From Bacteroidales bacterium (lineage in GTDB: Bacteria; Bacteroidota; Bacteroidia; Bacteroidales; GCA-2748055): a stretch of 64,000 nt of DNA. The notes below the pieces were generated by a model. That model was not told the DNA's origin. It searched no databases and saw nothing but the letters and a program-made list of their open reading frames with translations. Positions 19,723-28,426 of this stretch are shown one piece after another. Both the position numbers and the translations under genes were made by a program. The DNA lies in contig JAOZUK010000002.1 in NCBI GenBank assembly GCA_029938715.1, forward strand, positions 18,959 through 82,958. Reading direction: 5' to 3'. Position 1 is the first letter of the stretch, and each line of letters begins with the position of its first letter.

Positions 19723-20579
19723 TGAACCGACCTCATAAAGCTTATAATGTGATTGGCTATCTCGTGGGGAGCATCCTCCTGGATAAAATGTCCCCCATGT
19801 AATATCCTGTGATTCTGATTTTGAGCACCTGGAATCCTTTCCAGAATGAGCTTCTCACCTCCTCTTGTTATTGGATCTCTGTCACTGAAAAGAGTAAGAA
19901 CCGGTTTTTCAAATCCAGCCAGTCCCGCCCATGCTTTCTTAATCTCAGAAAACCCGCTCTGACCGCTCTTAAAGGGAAGCAGCTGGGGCATCAACCTGAT
20001 TGCTTTTTTATCCTCACCAGATTTAAAGGGATAATTATATCCATGCTTCTGAACCCGGGATAATCTTTTGTCACATGCCAGATTGACCACCATAGCCACA
20101 GGTAAAACAGGAGAATATCTGGCAAAGCATCTCCAAAGCCTGAACAGGAATGGTATTTTCATGCCCTCAACAGGCAACAGGCTATTGCACAATATGAGTC
20201 CCGAAAAAGAAGGTTCATAGGTGGAGGCCAGCTGTAACCCCAAAACACCTCCCCAGTCGTGTGCAAACAATACAGAATTTGAAATTTCCAACTGATTGAT
20301 AAATCCACCCACCACATTCACCAGAAAATCCATGGTATAGAGCTCCCTGGAGATGGATTTTTCTGATAGACCAAATCCAGGCAAATCGAGCGCCACAACC
20401 CGATATCCTGCTTTTACACAGATTGGAATAATGTGTCTGAATGTATAGGACCAGGTGGGAACCCCATGCAAAAACAGAAGGGTGCGGTCGCCTCTGTTTC
20501 CCACATCGATATAGTGTAGCCTGTATCCAGAAACATGCAGATAATGTGATTCAAATGGGTAGTCCGAAGGGTGACACAT
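19719..20579 (-). CDS. oleB: OleB-like alpha/beta hydrolase (haloalkane dehalogenase fold; beta-lactone decarboxylase)
   Basis: FLHGVPTWSYTFRHII, FAHDWGGVLGLQLA (HDWGG nucleophile Asp), HGGHFIQEDAPHEIANHI; overlaps oleA start (ATGA). Confidence 0.83.
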   Translation of the reverse strand: MCHPSDYPFESHYLHVSGYRLHYIDVGNRGDRTLLFLHGVPTWSYTFRHIIPICVKAGYRVVALDLPGFGLSEKSISRELYTMDFLVNVVGGFINQLEISNSVLFAHDWGGVLGLQLASTYEPSFSGLILCNSLLPVEGMKIPFLFRLWRCFARYSPVLPVAMVVNLACDKRLSRVQKHGYNYPFKSGEDKKAIRLMPQLLPFKSGQSGFSEIKKAWAGLAGFEKPVLTLFSDRDPITRGGEKLILERIPGAQNQNHRILHGGHFIQEDAPHEIANHIISFMRSVQ

Positions 20580-20646
20580 CTACAACAATTTACTACTTTC
20601 CGCTGAAATAATTTAATAAATTGCCAAACCTTATCAATTTTGGATA

Positions 20647-22263
20647 ATGAAATATATTCTCCTCTCCTGCTTCAAATTCATCCTGGCAATCTTTTTTGTG
20701 GGAGTCTCTGTTCAGATTTCCGCACAGGATCACCAGGCACGGTTTGAATCCATTGACGTAATGCATTATGGATTTGAGATCAACCTGAATGATTCATCAG
20801 ATGTGATCAGGGGAGTAGCCCGTGTGCGCATTCAATTTAAGAAAGAGCTTAATAAATTTTCGCTCGATCTGGTAAACCTGGATCCTACCGGGTTGGGAAT
20901 GACCATCGATGAGATTAGAGAAAACGGTGAAAGGGTATCGTATGCCCATCACAACCATAAAATTGATATATCGGCCCAAAATGGTCAGGCTGGTGAAACC
21001 CGGAATTACCTGATCAAGTATCATGGAATTCCGGCCGATGGGTTGATCATTTCCGAGAATAAGTTCGGGGACCGCACTTTCTTTGGGGATAACTGGCCCA
21101 ACCGGGCACATTACTGGTTACCTGTGGTGGATCACCCATCGGACAAAGCCCTGGTAGAATTTTTTGTTCATGCACCCGATCATTATAGGGTGGTTGCCAA
21201 CGGCACCAGGATCTTTGAAGAGACTGAAAACGGTTGGACCACCACCCACTGGAATACAGAGGTGCCCTTGCCCACAAAGCTTATGGTCATCGGGGTAAGC
21301 CCTTTTGCTGTACAGAACCTTGAAAGCCGCTCAGGAGTTCCTGTCTCCACCTGGGTGTACCCCCAAAACCGTGAGGCAGGCTTTTATGATTACAGCATTG
21401 CTACCCGTCCCCTCGATTTTTTTGAAACCTATATAGCTCCATATCCTTATTCTAAACTGGCCAATGTGCAATCAAAAACAGTTTATGGAGGCATGGAAAA
21501 TGCCAGCTGTATATTTTACCGGGAGGGTAGCGTAACAGGTGAACAGAACCACGAAACCCTGTTCGCCCACGAAATTGCCCACCAGTGGTTTGGGGATGCG
21601 GTCTCAGAGCTGAACTGGCACCACATCTGGATCAGTGAAGGCTTTGCTACCTACCTCACCGATCTCTATATTGAGCATACCTATGGACGGGATCTTTTCG
21701 TAGCATCCATGCTTGATGAGAAGAGCCAGGTACTCAGGTTCGCCAGGAGAAGACTGGCTCCCATCATCGATACCACCCTTCCTGTATCCATACGTCTGCT
21801 GAATAAAAACAGCTATGAAAAGGGGGGATGGGTTTTGCATATGTTGCGCCGGGAGCTGGGTGATACACTGTTCCAGCAATGCGTACAGGCCTTCTATAAA
21901 AAGTATGAATTTGGCAATGCACTTACAGTTGACTTCCAGGAAGTGGTTGAGTCACTCTCAGGTAAAAGTCATGAGGAGTTCTTCCGACAATGGTTTTACC
22001 AGTCGGGGCACCCGGTTCTGTCAGCCCAATGGAAAAAAAGGGGTAAAAAAATCATTCTGACCATTACCCAGCACCAGGATCAATCTCTCTTTAACTTCCC
22101 CCTTGATGTGGAATTTGTGAATGACCAGGGTGAGTCTTTCAGAAAAACATTGTCCATTGGCCAATCCACTCAGACCTTCACTCTTAAACCCTTCATTAAA
22201 CCCACAGAACTAAGGCTCGATCCTGATACGTGGCTTCTGTTTGAAACTTACGAATCACCGTAA
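20647..22263 (+). CDS. M1 family metallopeptidase (aminopeptidase N-like)
   Basis: VYGGMENASCIFY exopeptidase motif, HEIAHQWFGD zinc site and downstream WISEGFATYL; signal peptide. Confidence 0.93.
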   Translation: MKYILLSCFKFILAIFFVGVSVQISAQDHQARFESIDVMHYGFEINLNDSSDVIRGVARVRIQFKKELNKFSLDLVNLDPTGLGMTIDEIRENGERVSYAHHNHKIDISAQNGQAGETRNYLIKYHGIPADGLIISENKFGDRTFFGDNWPNRAHYWLPVVDHPSDKALVEFFVHAPDHYRVVANGTRIFEETENGWTTTHWNTEVPLPTKLMVIGVSPFAVQNLESRSGVPVSTWVYPQNREAGFYDYSIATRPLDFFETYIAPYPYSKLANVQSKTVYGGMENASCIFYREGSVTGEQNHETLFAHEIAHQWFGDAVSELNWHHIWISEGFATYLTDLYIEHTYGRDLFVASMLDEKSQVLRFARRRLAPIIDTTLPVSIRLLNKNSYEKGGWVLHMLRRELGDTLFQQCVQAFYKKYEFGNALTVDFQEVVESLSGKSHEEFFRQWFYQSGHPVLSAQWKKRGKKIILTITQHQDQSLFNFPLDVEFVNDQGESFRKTLSIGQSTQTFTLKPFIKPTELRLDPDTWLLFETYESP

Positions 22264-23333
22264 ATGGACAGATCGGGATAGAAGGTTGCAAAGGAAAACC
22301 AGTATCCCATGAAAGAGGAGATGGGGCGAAGTTGAGAACCAGTCCGGGGTCCGGTCACTGCTCTTCCAAAAACATCCCACATATTTCCTTCTTCATCGGT
22401 CATCACAATGGGATACCTATCCTCCACCGGACTGAAAGAAAGGGTAGTGCCATCGCCCGGATCGTTTAGAAACGAAACTATGAAATTGTCTTTTTCACTT
22501 CCCGTCACCACCACATTTCCACCTTGCAGGTTGTCGTTTATTACCGTTACCCCGTCGCCAAAATCCTTGAAAGTATAAATTCGGACACTGCCCTGGAATA
22601 GAATCCCATGCACCCTCTCTTTATTGGGGAGGCGATCATCCATATTTGACACTGGAAAGATCAGGAGGTCGTGCTCAGTCCGGTAACCGCCATAGGGATA
22701 TCTTCCATAACTACGGTTGTAGCCCGTATTTGTTGAAACCACCCTGGTGGAGGGATACATCTCTTTCCAGGTTTTCCAGGTAGTCTCTACCAGGGGAAAT
22801 GTCTCCACCTCTGTCCCCTTGAGTTCACCATTCACACAGTCAAGCCTGATTTGTGACCAGTTGCTGTTTGTACTTCGGTCGTAAGGAATCAGGTTTGAGT
22901 TGTAGAGTAACCCGGAAACCCCGAATGTGGTGACGGTGCCATTTACCTCCCGGTTCCATCCTATTCCTGTCCCTGTAAGCGGACAATAGGTTACAGATAT
23001 ATTCACACCGGTAACGTGGTCATTTATAATCTCATGCCAGTCAAGGATATGATGGGGATAAGCCCTGGCCTCATCACCGACCACAAAGCCAATGACCAGA
23101 TCCTCATCACTTAAATAGTCAGCATCTCCGGCCGGAATAGACTCAGGTTCAGTCAATGCCGGAATTCCATCTTTCCCTGGTCCTCCATCGAAAACTTCAT
23201 CGAGGGGAATGGCCCAGCTCTCCTGATTTTTTGATCCCGAAGAGGAACTGTTCCCACTGCTAAATGGCTCATCCTCGCATCCCTGGAGTAGCATGGTTGA
23301 GCATAATACTCCAACTAACAGATTCTGTTTCAT
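22248..23333 (-). CDS. DUF3179 domain-containing lipoprotein
   Basis: Lipobox-like TMLLQGCEDE; ARAYPHHILDWHEIINDHVTGVNISVTYCPLTGTGIGW is the DUF3179 signature. Confidence 0.85.
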   Translation of the reverse strand: MKQNLLVGVLCSTMLLQGCEDEPFSSGNSSSSGSKNQESWAIPLDEVFDGGPGKDGIPALTEPESIPAGDADYLSDEDLVIGFVVGDEARAYPHHILDWHEIINDHVTGVNISVTYCPLTGTGIGWNREVNGTVTTFGVSGLLYNSNLIPYDRSTNSNWSQIRLDCVNGELKGTEVETFPLVETTWKTWKEMYPSTRVVSTNTGYNRSYGRYPYGGYRTEHDLLIFPVSNMDDRLPNKERVHGILFQGSVRIYTFKDFGDGVTVINDNLQGGNVVVTGSEKDNFIVSFLNDPGDGTTLSFSPVEDRYPIVMTDEEGNMWDVFGRAVTGPRTGSQLRPISSFMGYWFSFATFYPDLSIYGDS

Positions 23334-24334
23334 AATTGATATATTTTTGATTTGTTTTTGTTTATTCTACCAAAAGAGTGATAAAATCCAATTTGCAGCC
23401 TGAAAGAGGGGGTAAGTTGCGTCCCTCCCACCTGGCTGTACAGGGGAATCTCAGGAATCACATGTAAGATGGAATTGGGACCTACATGCCAGCTTAAGGC
23501 TGGTAAAATATTAATCCACTGACCTCCGGTATTCTCAAGTAACTGACCACTGATCTGATCGCCACCTGCATACCGGTAGCGAATTGATAAGGAGGGCGCA
23601 AATACCTGATTACCCCATACCAGCTGATCACCAATCCCTGCGTATAATTGAACCGAATTCCCAAATTTGTAAGTCTGCGAACCCAGGTAATCTTTATTCA
23701 CACCATTAAGCCTGCCCACGACTCTTAATGAGGCAACCATGGTGGGTCGTCGTCCCAGTTGCCTGGCAAAATAACCCCAGGAAATTGCATCCCAGGAACC
23801 GCTTCCTGGTTGCAAATCTGCATTTAATGTGATGCCCTGATTATTGGTTAGATCGGACCGTCCAAGGGGTAGCTTTGGTCCTATGCCCAACTGCACCTCC
23901 GAACCCGTTTCAGCCATGCTTAAAAGAATAAACTTAGCCATCAGAACCGCATCCCCCAGTCCACTTGTACGTACCTGATTGATCTCTTCATCGAATGTGA
24001 TCTTCCTCTCCTGAAACACATAAGAAAAGAGTGCATCAATAGCAAACCAGTCATTGATGCTGTAACCGGCCTTCAGTAAGAGAGACTGAGTGGTTCTCTG
24101 CCTTGTTCCGTCCTCATAGATCTCAGCACCTGTCTTTAATGTGGCAAGGTAATTCAGGTCATAGCTCACCTCCATCTGAAGAGTTCCCCTTCGGGCCCCC
24201 TCAAACCCAATGTTACCCGATAAGGGCACACCCCCCGAGCAACAGGTCTGTGAATAGGCTGGCAGGGTTCCTGAAATCAGAACGCCGGCAGAGAGTACCA
24301 GATACCTCAATATATACCTCATAATTACCATCAT
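23330..24334 (-). CDS. Outer-membrane beta-barrel protein (putative transporter-like)
   Basis: Signal peptide, alternating beta-strand pattern to the C-terminus, LQIGFYHSFGR; stop/start overlap with the DUF3179 gene. Confidence 0.6.
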   Translation of the reverse strand: MMVIMRYILRYLVLSAGVLISGTLPAYSQTCCSGGVPLSGNIGFEGARRGTLQMEVSYDLNYLATLKTGAEIYEDGTRQRTTQSLLLKAGYSINDWFAIDALFSYVFQERKITFDEEINQVRTSGLGDAVLMAKFILLSMAETGSEVQLGIGPKLPLGRSDLTNNQGITLNADLQPGSGSWDAISWGYFARQLGRRPTMVASLRVVGRLNGVNKDYLGSQTYKFGNSVQLYAGIGDQLVWGNQVFAPSLSIRYRYAGGDQISGQLLENTGGQWINILPALSWHVGPNSILHVIPEIPLYSQVGGTQLTPSFRLQIGFYHSFGRINKNKSKIYQL

Positions 24335-24443
24335 ACAGTGTTATTTAACTGTATTAAAGCAAGCTAAGAAACTGCGGTGAAGTCAGGCAGGACGGCTGTT
24401 TAAGCAGCCCGTGCACAGATTAGTCGCAAGAAAAAGCGACAAC

Positions 24444-25478
24444 TTACAACGGCTCAGGTGGAAATTGTTCCTGTCCATGTGGATGCTGGGCGAACCTGCC
24501 TTTTTCAGGTGGGTGAACCTGGTCGGGCCTGGGCCAGGGCCAACCCCCAAACTGGGTTTCCTGGTAATCGCGGTAGGTCTGCTGAATCTCCTCTCTGGTA
24601 TTCATTACAAAAGGGCCATAATTGACCACCGGCTCCAGTATGGGGCGTCCCTGCAAGAGAAGGAATCTTCCCTCCCTGGTTCCGTTTTCAATAGTCACTA
24701 CCTGCTGAGGCTCTAACTGGATGGCATTTCCTGCCTTTACCACCATGTGATTGATCTTTATCTGATCGCCCTGGAAAAAATAGAGGGTCCTGTTAATCCC
24801 GGCAGAAGCTAATGGCAAAGTCCACTGCGCATTAGCCTCCATCTGGAAATACCAGATAGCCACCTCATTTTCAGCATTGGCCGCCCAGGATTGCGGAGCC
24901 GGATCCGGGGCATCGAAACCACCCAGGGTGCCAGCCACAATTTCAACCCTTGTGAGGTTGCCACTCTCATCTTTCTCCACATATTCAGGGATCTCTTCAT
25001 TCCATAGCATGGCATAATGCGGATCCACCATTTTACTCGCCCTCGGAAGATTTAGCCAAATCTGGAAAAGTTCCAGAGGATTGGGAGTATCCTGCTTGAG
25101 CAACGGAAACATTTCGGCATGCTGGATTCCTTTACCCGCTGTCATCCATTGCACATCTCCGTTCCCGTAACGACCGGCCCCACCCAGTGAATCTGAATGG
25201 TCCACCAGACCCTTGCGAACCACCGTAACAGTCTCAAAACCGCGATGGGGATGAACCGGAAAACCTGGAATTGCTTTTCCATGGTACATTCTCCATCCAT
25301 CTTTTAACTCAAAATCGTTCCCAAGGTTCCTGCCTTCCAGGGAGGTATCGGGGCCGAACTCTTTGTTCCCCTCAGGATAAGCATCGGCGTGATACACGCA
25401 AAACAGGAATGGATCCTCCGTCTCCCATGGGAAACCCAGAGGTTTAACATTTATTACAGCTCTACTTTCATATTCCAT
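24444..25478 (-). CDS. Pirin family protein
   Basis: [28 protein letters not shown]...[19 protein letters not shown] cupin metal motif of pirins. Confidence 0.93.
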   Translation of the reverse strand: MEYESRAVINVKPLGFPWETEDPFLFCVYHADAYPEGNKEFGPDTSLEGRNLGNDFELKDGWRMYHGKAIPGFPVHPHRGFETVTVVRKGLVDHSDSLGGAGRYGNGDVQWMTAGKGIQHAEMFPLLKQDTPNPLELFQIWLNLPRASKMVDPHYAMLWNEEIPEYVEKDESGNLTRVEIVAGTLGGFDAPDPAPQSWAANAENEVAIWYFQMEANAQWTLPLASAGINRTLYFFQGDQIKINHMVVKAGNAIQLEPQQVVTIENGTREGRFLLLQGRPILEPVVNYGPFVMNTREEIQQTYRDYQETQFGGWPWPRPDQVHPPEKGRFAQHPHGQEQFPPEPL

Positions 25479-25577
25479 GATTTCTCCCTCCTTTGAAAAA
25501 TAACAACCAACAAGCCTTATTGTTAATCAGCTTCTCCACCTAAATGCAAGGTAGAAGTCGATTTAAATCATATATTT

Positions 25578-26273
25578 ATGTACCCAAAAATTACAATCTA
25601 TATGAAGAATCTTGCTCTTAGAAACAACCTGGGCCTTGTGTTGGCCATTGGTTCTGTCTGGGGCCTGACCGAATTTGCTTTTGGAATGGGCCTTCAGAAA
25701 TGTGCAACCCTGTATACGGGAGGAATACTTACTGGAATAGCCTTTTTCTGGCTCTCCTTCTTATGGAGTGTTACCCGTAAATATCTACCAATCCTTATTA
25801 TTGTTGGAATAGCCATACTATTTAAATTTCTGGATGCACTGCTACTGTCGGTGGCCTGGAACCATGGCTCCATACTCAATCCTGTGTTTGCTTTCTTTAC
25901 CCTTTTGCTTGGATTTGTGCTTTTCTCCACCCTGTTCAGGAAAGGATTCTCTTCAAGATTGATGAGCAGAATCATGGTGGGGGCAGGAGCTGCCATTGTA
26001 GCCACAGCACTTTTCCCACTTGTGAAATTCGCCTCAGGTACGCCGGCATGCCTATATGCTGCCACAAATATCCCACTGGCGATTTACACTGCCCCGGTAA
26101 CCATTGTTATCTCTATGATCACTGTCCCCCTGGGATATAAAGCAGCTAGTTGGTACACCCATGTGTTCCTAAATAATCAAACAATGTATCCTGCCTCGTT
26201 TATGGCCAGAGTGTGGTCGCCTGCAGTAGTGATTTGCTGCCTGCTGATTATTACACTGATCAGGATCATATAA
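25578..26273 (+). CDS. Hypothetical polytopic membrane protein
   Basis: About six hydrophobic segments; an in-frame ATG at 25602 (MKNLALRNN) may be the true start. Confidence 0.6.
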   Translation: MYPKITIYMKNLALRNNLGLVLAIGSVWGLTEFAFGMGLQKCATLYTGGILTGIAFFWLSFLWSVTRKYLPILIIVGIAILFKFLDALLLSVAWNHGSILNPVFAFFTLLLGFVLFSTLFRKGFSSRLMSRIMVGAGAAIVATALFPLVKFASGTPACLYAATNIPLAIYTAPVTIVISMITVPLGYKAASWYTHVFLNNQTMYPASFMARVWSPAVVICCLLIITLIRII

Positions 26274-26289
26274 CAGAACTGACTATTGT

Positions 26290-27366
26290 ATGAGAAGTAT
26301 CTACCCTTCGATACTTGAACAGATCCGTAATGGATCAAGGTGTGTCCTGGCCACTGTGGTGAGCACCTCAGGATCAACCCCGCAAAAACCAGGTAGCTCC
26401 GCTCTTTTTGGGAAAGAGGGACTGCTGGCCGGAACTGTAGGTGGAGGTCTGCTGGAAGGTGAAGTTCAGCATCTGGCTGCAAATATCCTGATCGCTGAAA
26501 CTTCAGACCTTGTCTACTTTAACCTGGATAGCGATGAGGGAGAAGAGGGAGCCATCTGTGGAGGAGAAGCAAATGTACTGGTGGATGCCAATCCCGCAAC
26601 ACATATGAAGGCGCTGGTGGCCATGGAGAAATCACTGGCTATGCGTAAACAGGGATTCCTGCTCACGGTGGTAAACAAAAAACTGGAGCAGGGCAGATTC
26701 ATTGCCAGATACTGGTTGGAGGGAAATGTGGATGAAGAGTTAGCTCCTGATTTGGATCCTTCTGTAAAGGATGTCATTCCCGGACATCTAAAACAGGCCA
26801 TCAGGTATGGATTTACGGAAGTGGTATTTAAACCCACAGGTCGGGGTGCCACCGAAATGGCATATCTGGAGCATATGAAGCCCATGCCCCGCCTTTTAAT
26901 TGCCGGGGCTGGTCACGTGGGCAGAGCCCTTGCCCATCTGGGAGCACTGCTCGAATTTGAAGTCACCGTAGTAGATGACCGGCAGGAGTTCGCAAACCCG
27001 GTAAATATTCCTGATGCCAATCACCTGGTGGTAAAGGAAGTTGGAGCTGCCATGATTGAGTTGGGAAAAGGGCCGGATACTTATATAGTGATCGTTACCA
27101 GGGGGCATCAATATGATGCTGAGGCACTTAAGCCTTGTATTGGTTTTAATGTTGCATATATTGGGATGATTGGTAGTACCCACAAGGTAGCTGTGATGAA
27201 AAAACAATTCCTGGAGAATCAATGGGTCACTCCGGAACAGTGGTCAGATATTCACACTCCCATTGGGATCGCCATTGGATCCAAGACGGTAGAGGAGATT
27301 GCAATCAGCATTGCAGCTCAACTGGTTGAGGTCCGGAACAGGAAAATTGCATCTCATGCAGAATAA
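26290..27366 (+). CDS. XdhC/CoxI family molybdenum-hydroxylase maturation protein
   Basis: CVLATVVSTSGSTPQKPGSSALF...GTVGGGLLEGEV...LLIAGAGHVGRALAHL...YIGMIGSTHKVAVMK. Confidence 0.93.
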   Translation: MRSIYPSILEQIRNGSRCVLATVVSTSGSTPQKPGSSALFGKEGLLAGTVGGGLLEGEVQHLAANILIAETSDLVYFNLDSDEGEEGAICGGEANVLVDANPATHMKALVAMEKSLAMRKQGFLLTVVNKKLEQGRFIARYWLEGNVDEELAPDLDPSVKDVIPGHLKQAIRYGFTEVVFKPTGRGATEMAYLEHMKPMPRLLIAGAGHVGRALAHLGALLEFEVTVVDDRQEFANPVNIPDANHLVVKEVGAAMIELGKGPDTYIVIVTRGHQYDAEALKPCIGFNVAYIGMIGSTHKVAVMKKQFLENQWVTPEQWSDIHTPIGIAIGSKTVEEIAISIAAQLVEVRNRKIASHAE

Positions 27367-27955
27367 CTGGGCCATCATACTGGCGGCAGGATCCTCCCGG
27401 CGCATGGGCACACAAAAGATGCTGTTGCCCTACGGGGAGAATACCATTATTGAAACGGTTGTGGATCATGTATTGGGCTCAAGCATCGAAAATGTGTTGG
27501 TAGTCCTGGGGCCCGATCCTCATAAGATCAAAGAAACACTGGTGGGCAAGCCTGTCAAATTCTGCCATAATATCAACCACGAAGAGGGAATGCTCTCTTC
27601 TGTAATATGCGGATTCAGGGCACTGCCCGAGGATGCTGAAACAGCATTGATTTACCTGGGCGACCAACCCAATATTACAGCTGAAGTAACCAACGCAGTC
27701 CTTGAAGCCTATAATGAAGAGCTCTACGGAATTGTAATCCCTGTCTATGAACACAGGCGGGGGCACCCACTTCTGGTGGATATGAAATACCGTCGGGATG
27801 TTGAAAAACTAGATCTGGAACAGGGGCTCAGGACTCTAAGACACCAGTTCCCGGAAGATGTTCTTGAAGTGGAGGTAAATGAACCAGGTATCCTGCTGGA
27901 TATTGATACCCGTGAGGACTATGACAATGCAACTAAAATAGATGACAATGGATAA
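27356..27955 (+). CDS. MobA/MocA-like molybdenum cofactor nucleotidyltransferase
   Basis: IILAAGSSRRMGTQKMLLPYGENTIIE NTP-transferase motif; start at ATG 27356 overlapping xdhC-like gene. Confidence 0.92.
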   Translation: MQNNWAIILAAGSSRRMGTQKMLLPYGENTIIETVVDHVLGSSIENVLVVLGPDPHKIKETLVGKPVKFCHNINHEEGMLSSVICGFRALPEDAETALIYLGDQPNITAEVTNAVLEAYNEELYGIVIPVYEHRRGHPLLVDMKYRRDVEKLDLEQGLRTLRHQFPEDVLEVEVNEPGILLDIDTREDYDNATKIDDNG

Positions 27956-28424
27956 ACTCATTCAATTTAACCTGAATGGTAAGGAGACAGAAATAACCAT
28001 TGATCCTACCCTCACACTGATGTGGGTCCTCAGGGATCAGTTTGGCCTTACCGGTACCAAATATGGTTGTGGAATTGGCGTATGCGGAGCCTGCACCATC
28101 CTGCTGGACAATGAAGCCATCCGATCGTGCATGCTACAGGTAAGTGATGTGGCAAACCGGAAAATAGTGACCATAGAGGGACTCTCTTCAAACGGAGAGC
28201 TTCATCCGGTGCAGAAGGCCTTTATGGAAAAGGATGCACTGCAATGCGGATATTGTACACCCGGTATGATCATGAATGCAACGGGACTTCTGTTATCCAA
28301 TCCAGAACCCACCAGGGAGGAGATCATCTATGGAATGGAAGACAACCTGTGCAGATGTGGCGCACATATCAGAATCATAGAAGCCATACAGGCAGCCGGT
28401 CTTGAAATGAAAAAAGCCAAATAG
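27942..28424 (+). CDS. (2Fe-2S)-binding subunit of molybdenum hydroxylase (IorA/CoxS-like)
   Basis: YGCGIGVCGACTILLD plant-type cluster and QCGYCTPGMIM...EDNLCRCGAH second cluster. Confidence 0.95.
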   Translation: MTMDKLIQFNLNGKETEITIDPTLTLMWVLRDQFGLTGTKYGCGIGVCGACTILLDNEAIRSCMLQVSDVANRKIVTIEGLSSNGELHPVQKAFMEKDALQCGYCTPGMIMNATGLLLSNPEPTREEIIYGMEDNLCRCGAHIRIIEAIQAAGLEMKKAK

Positions 28425-28426
28425 CC

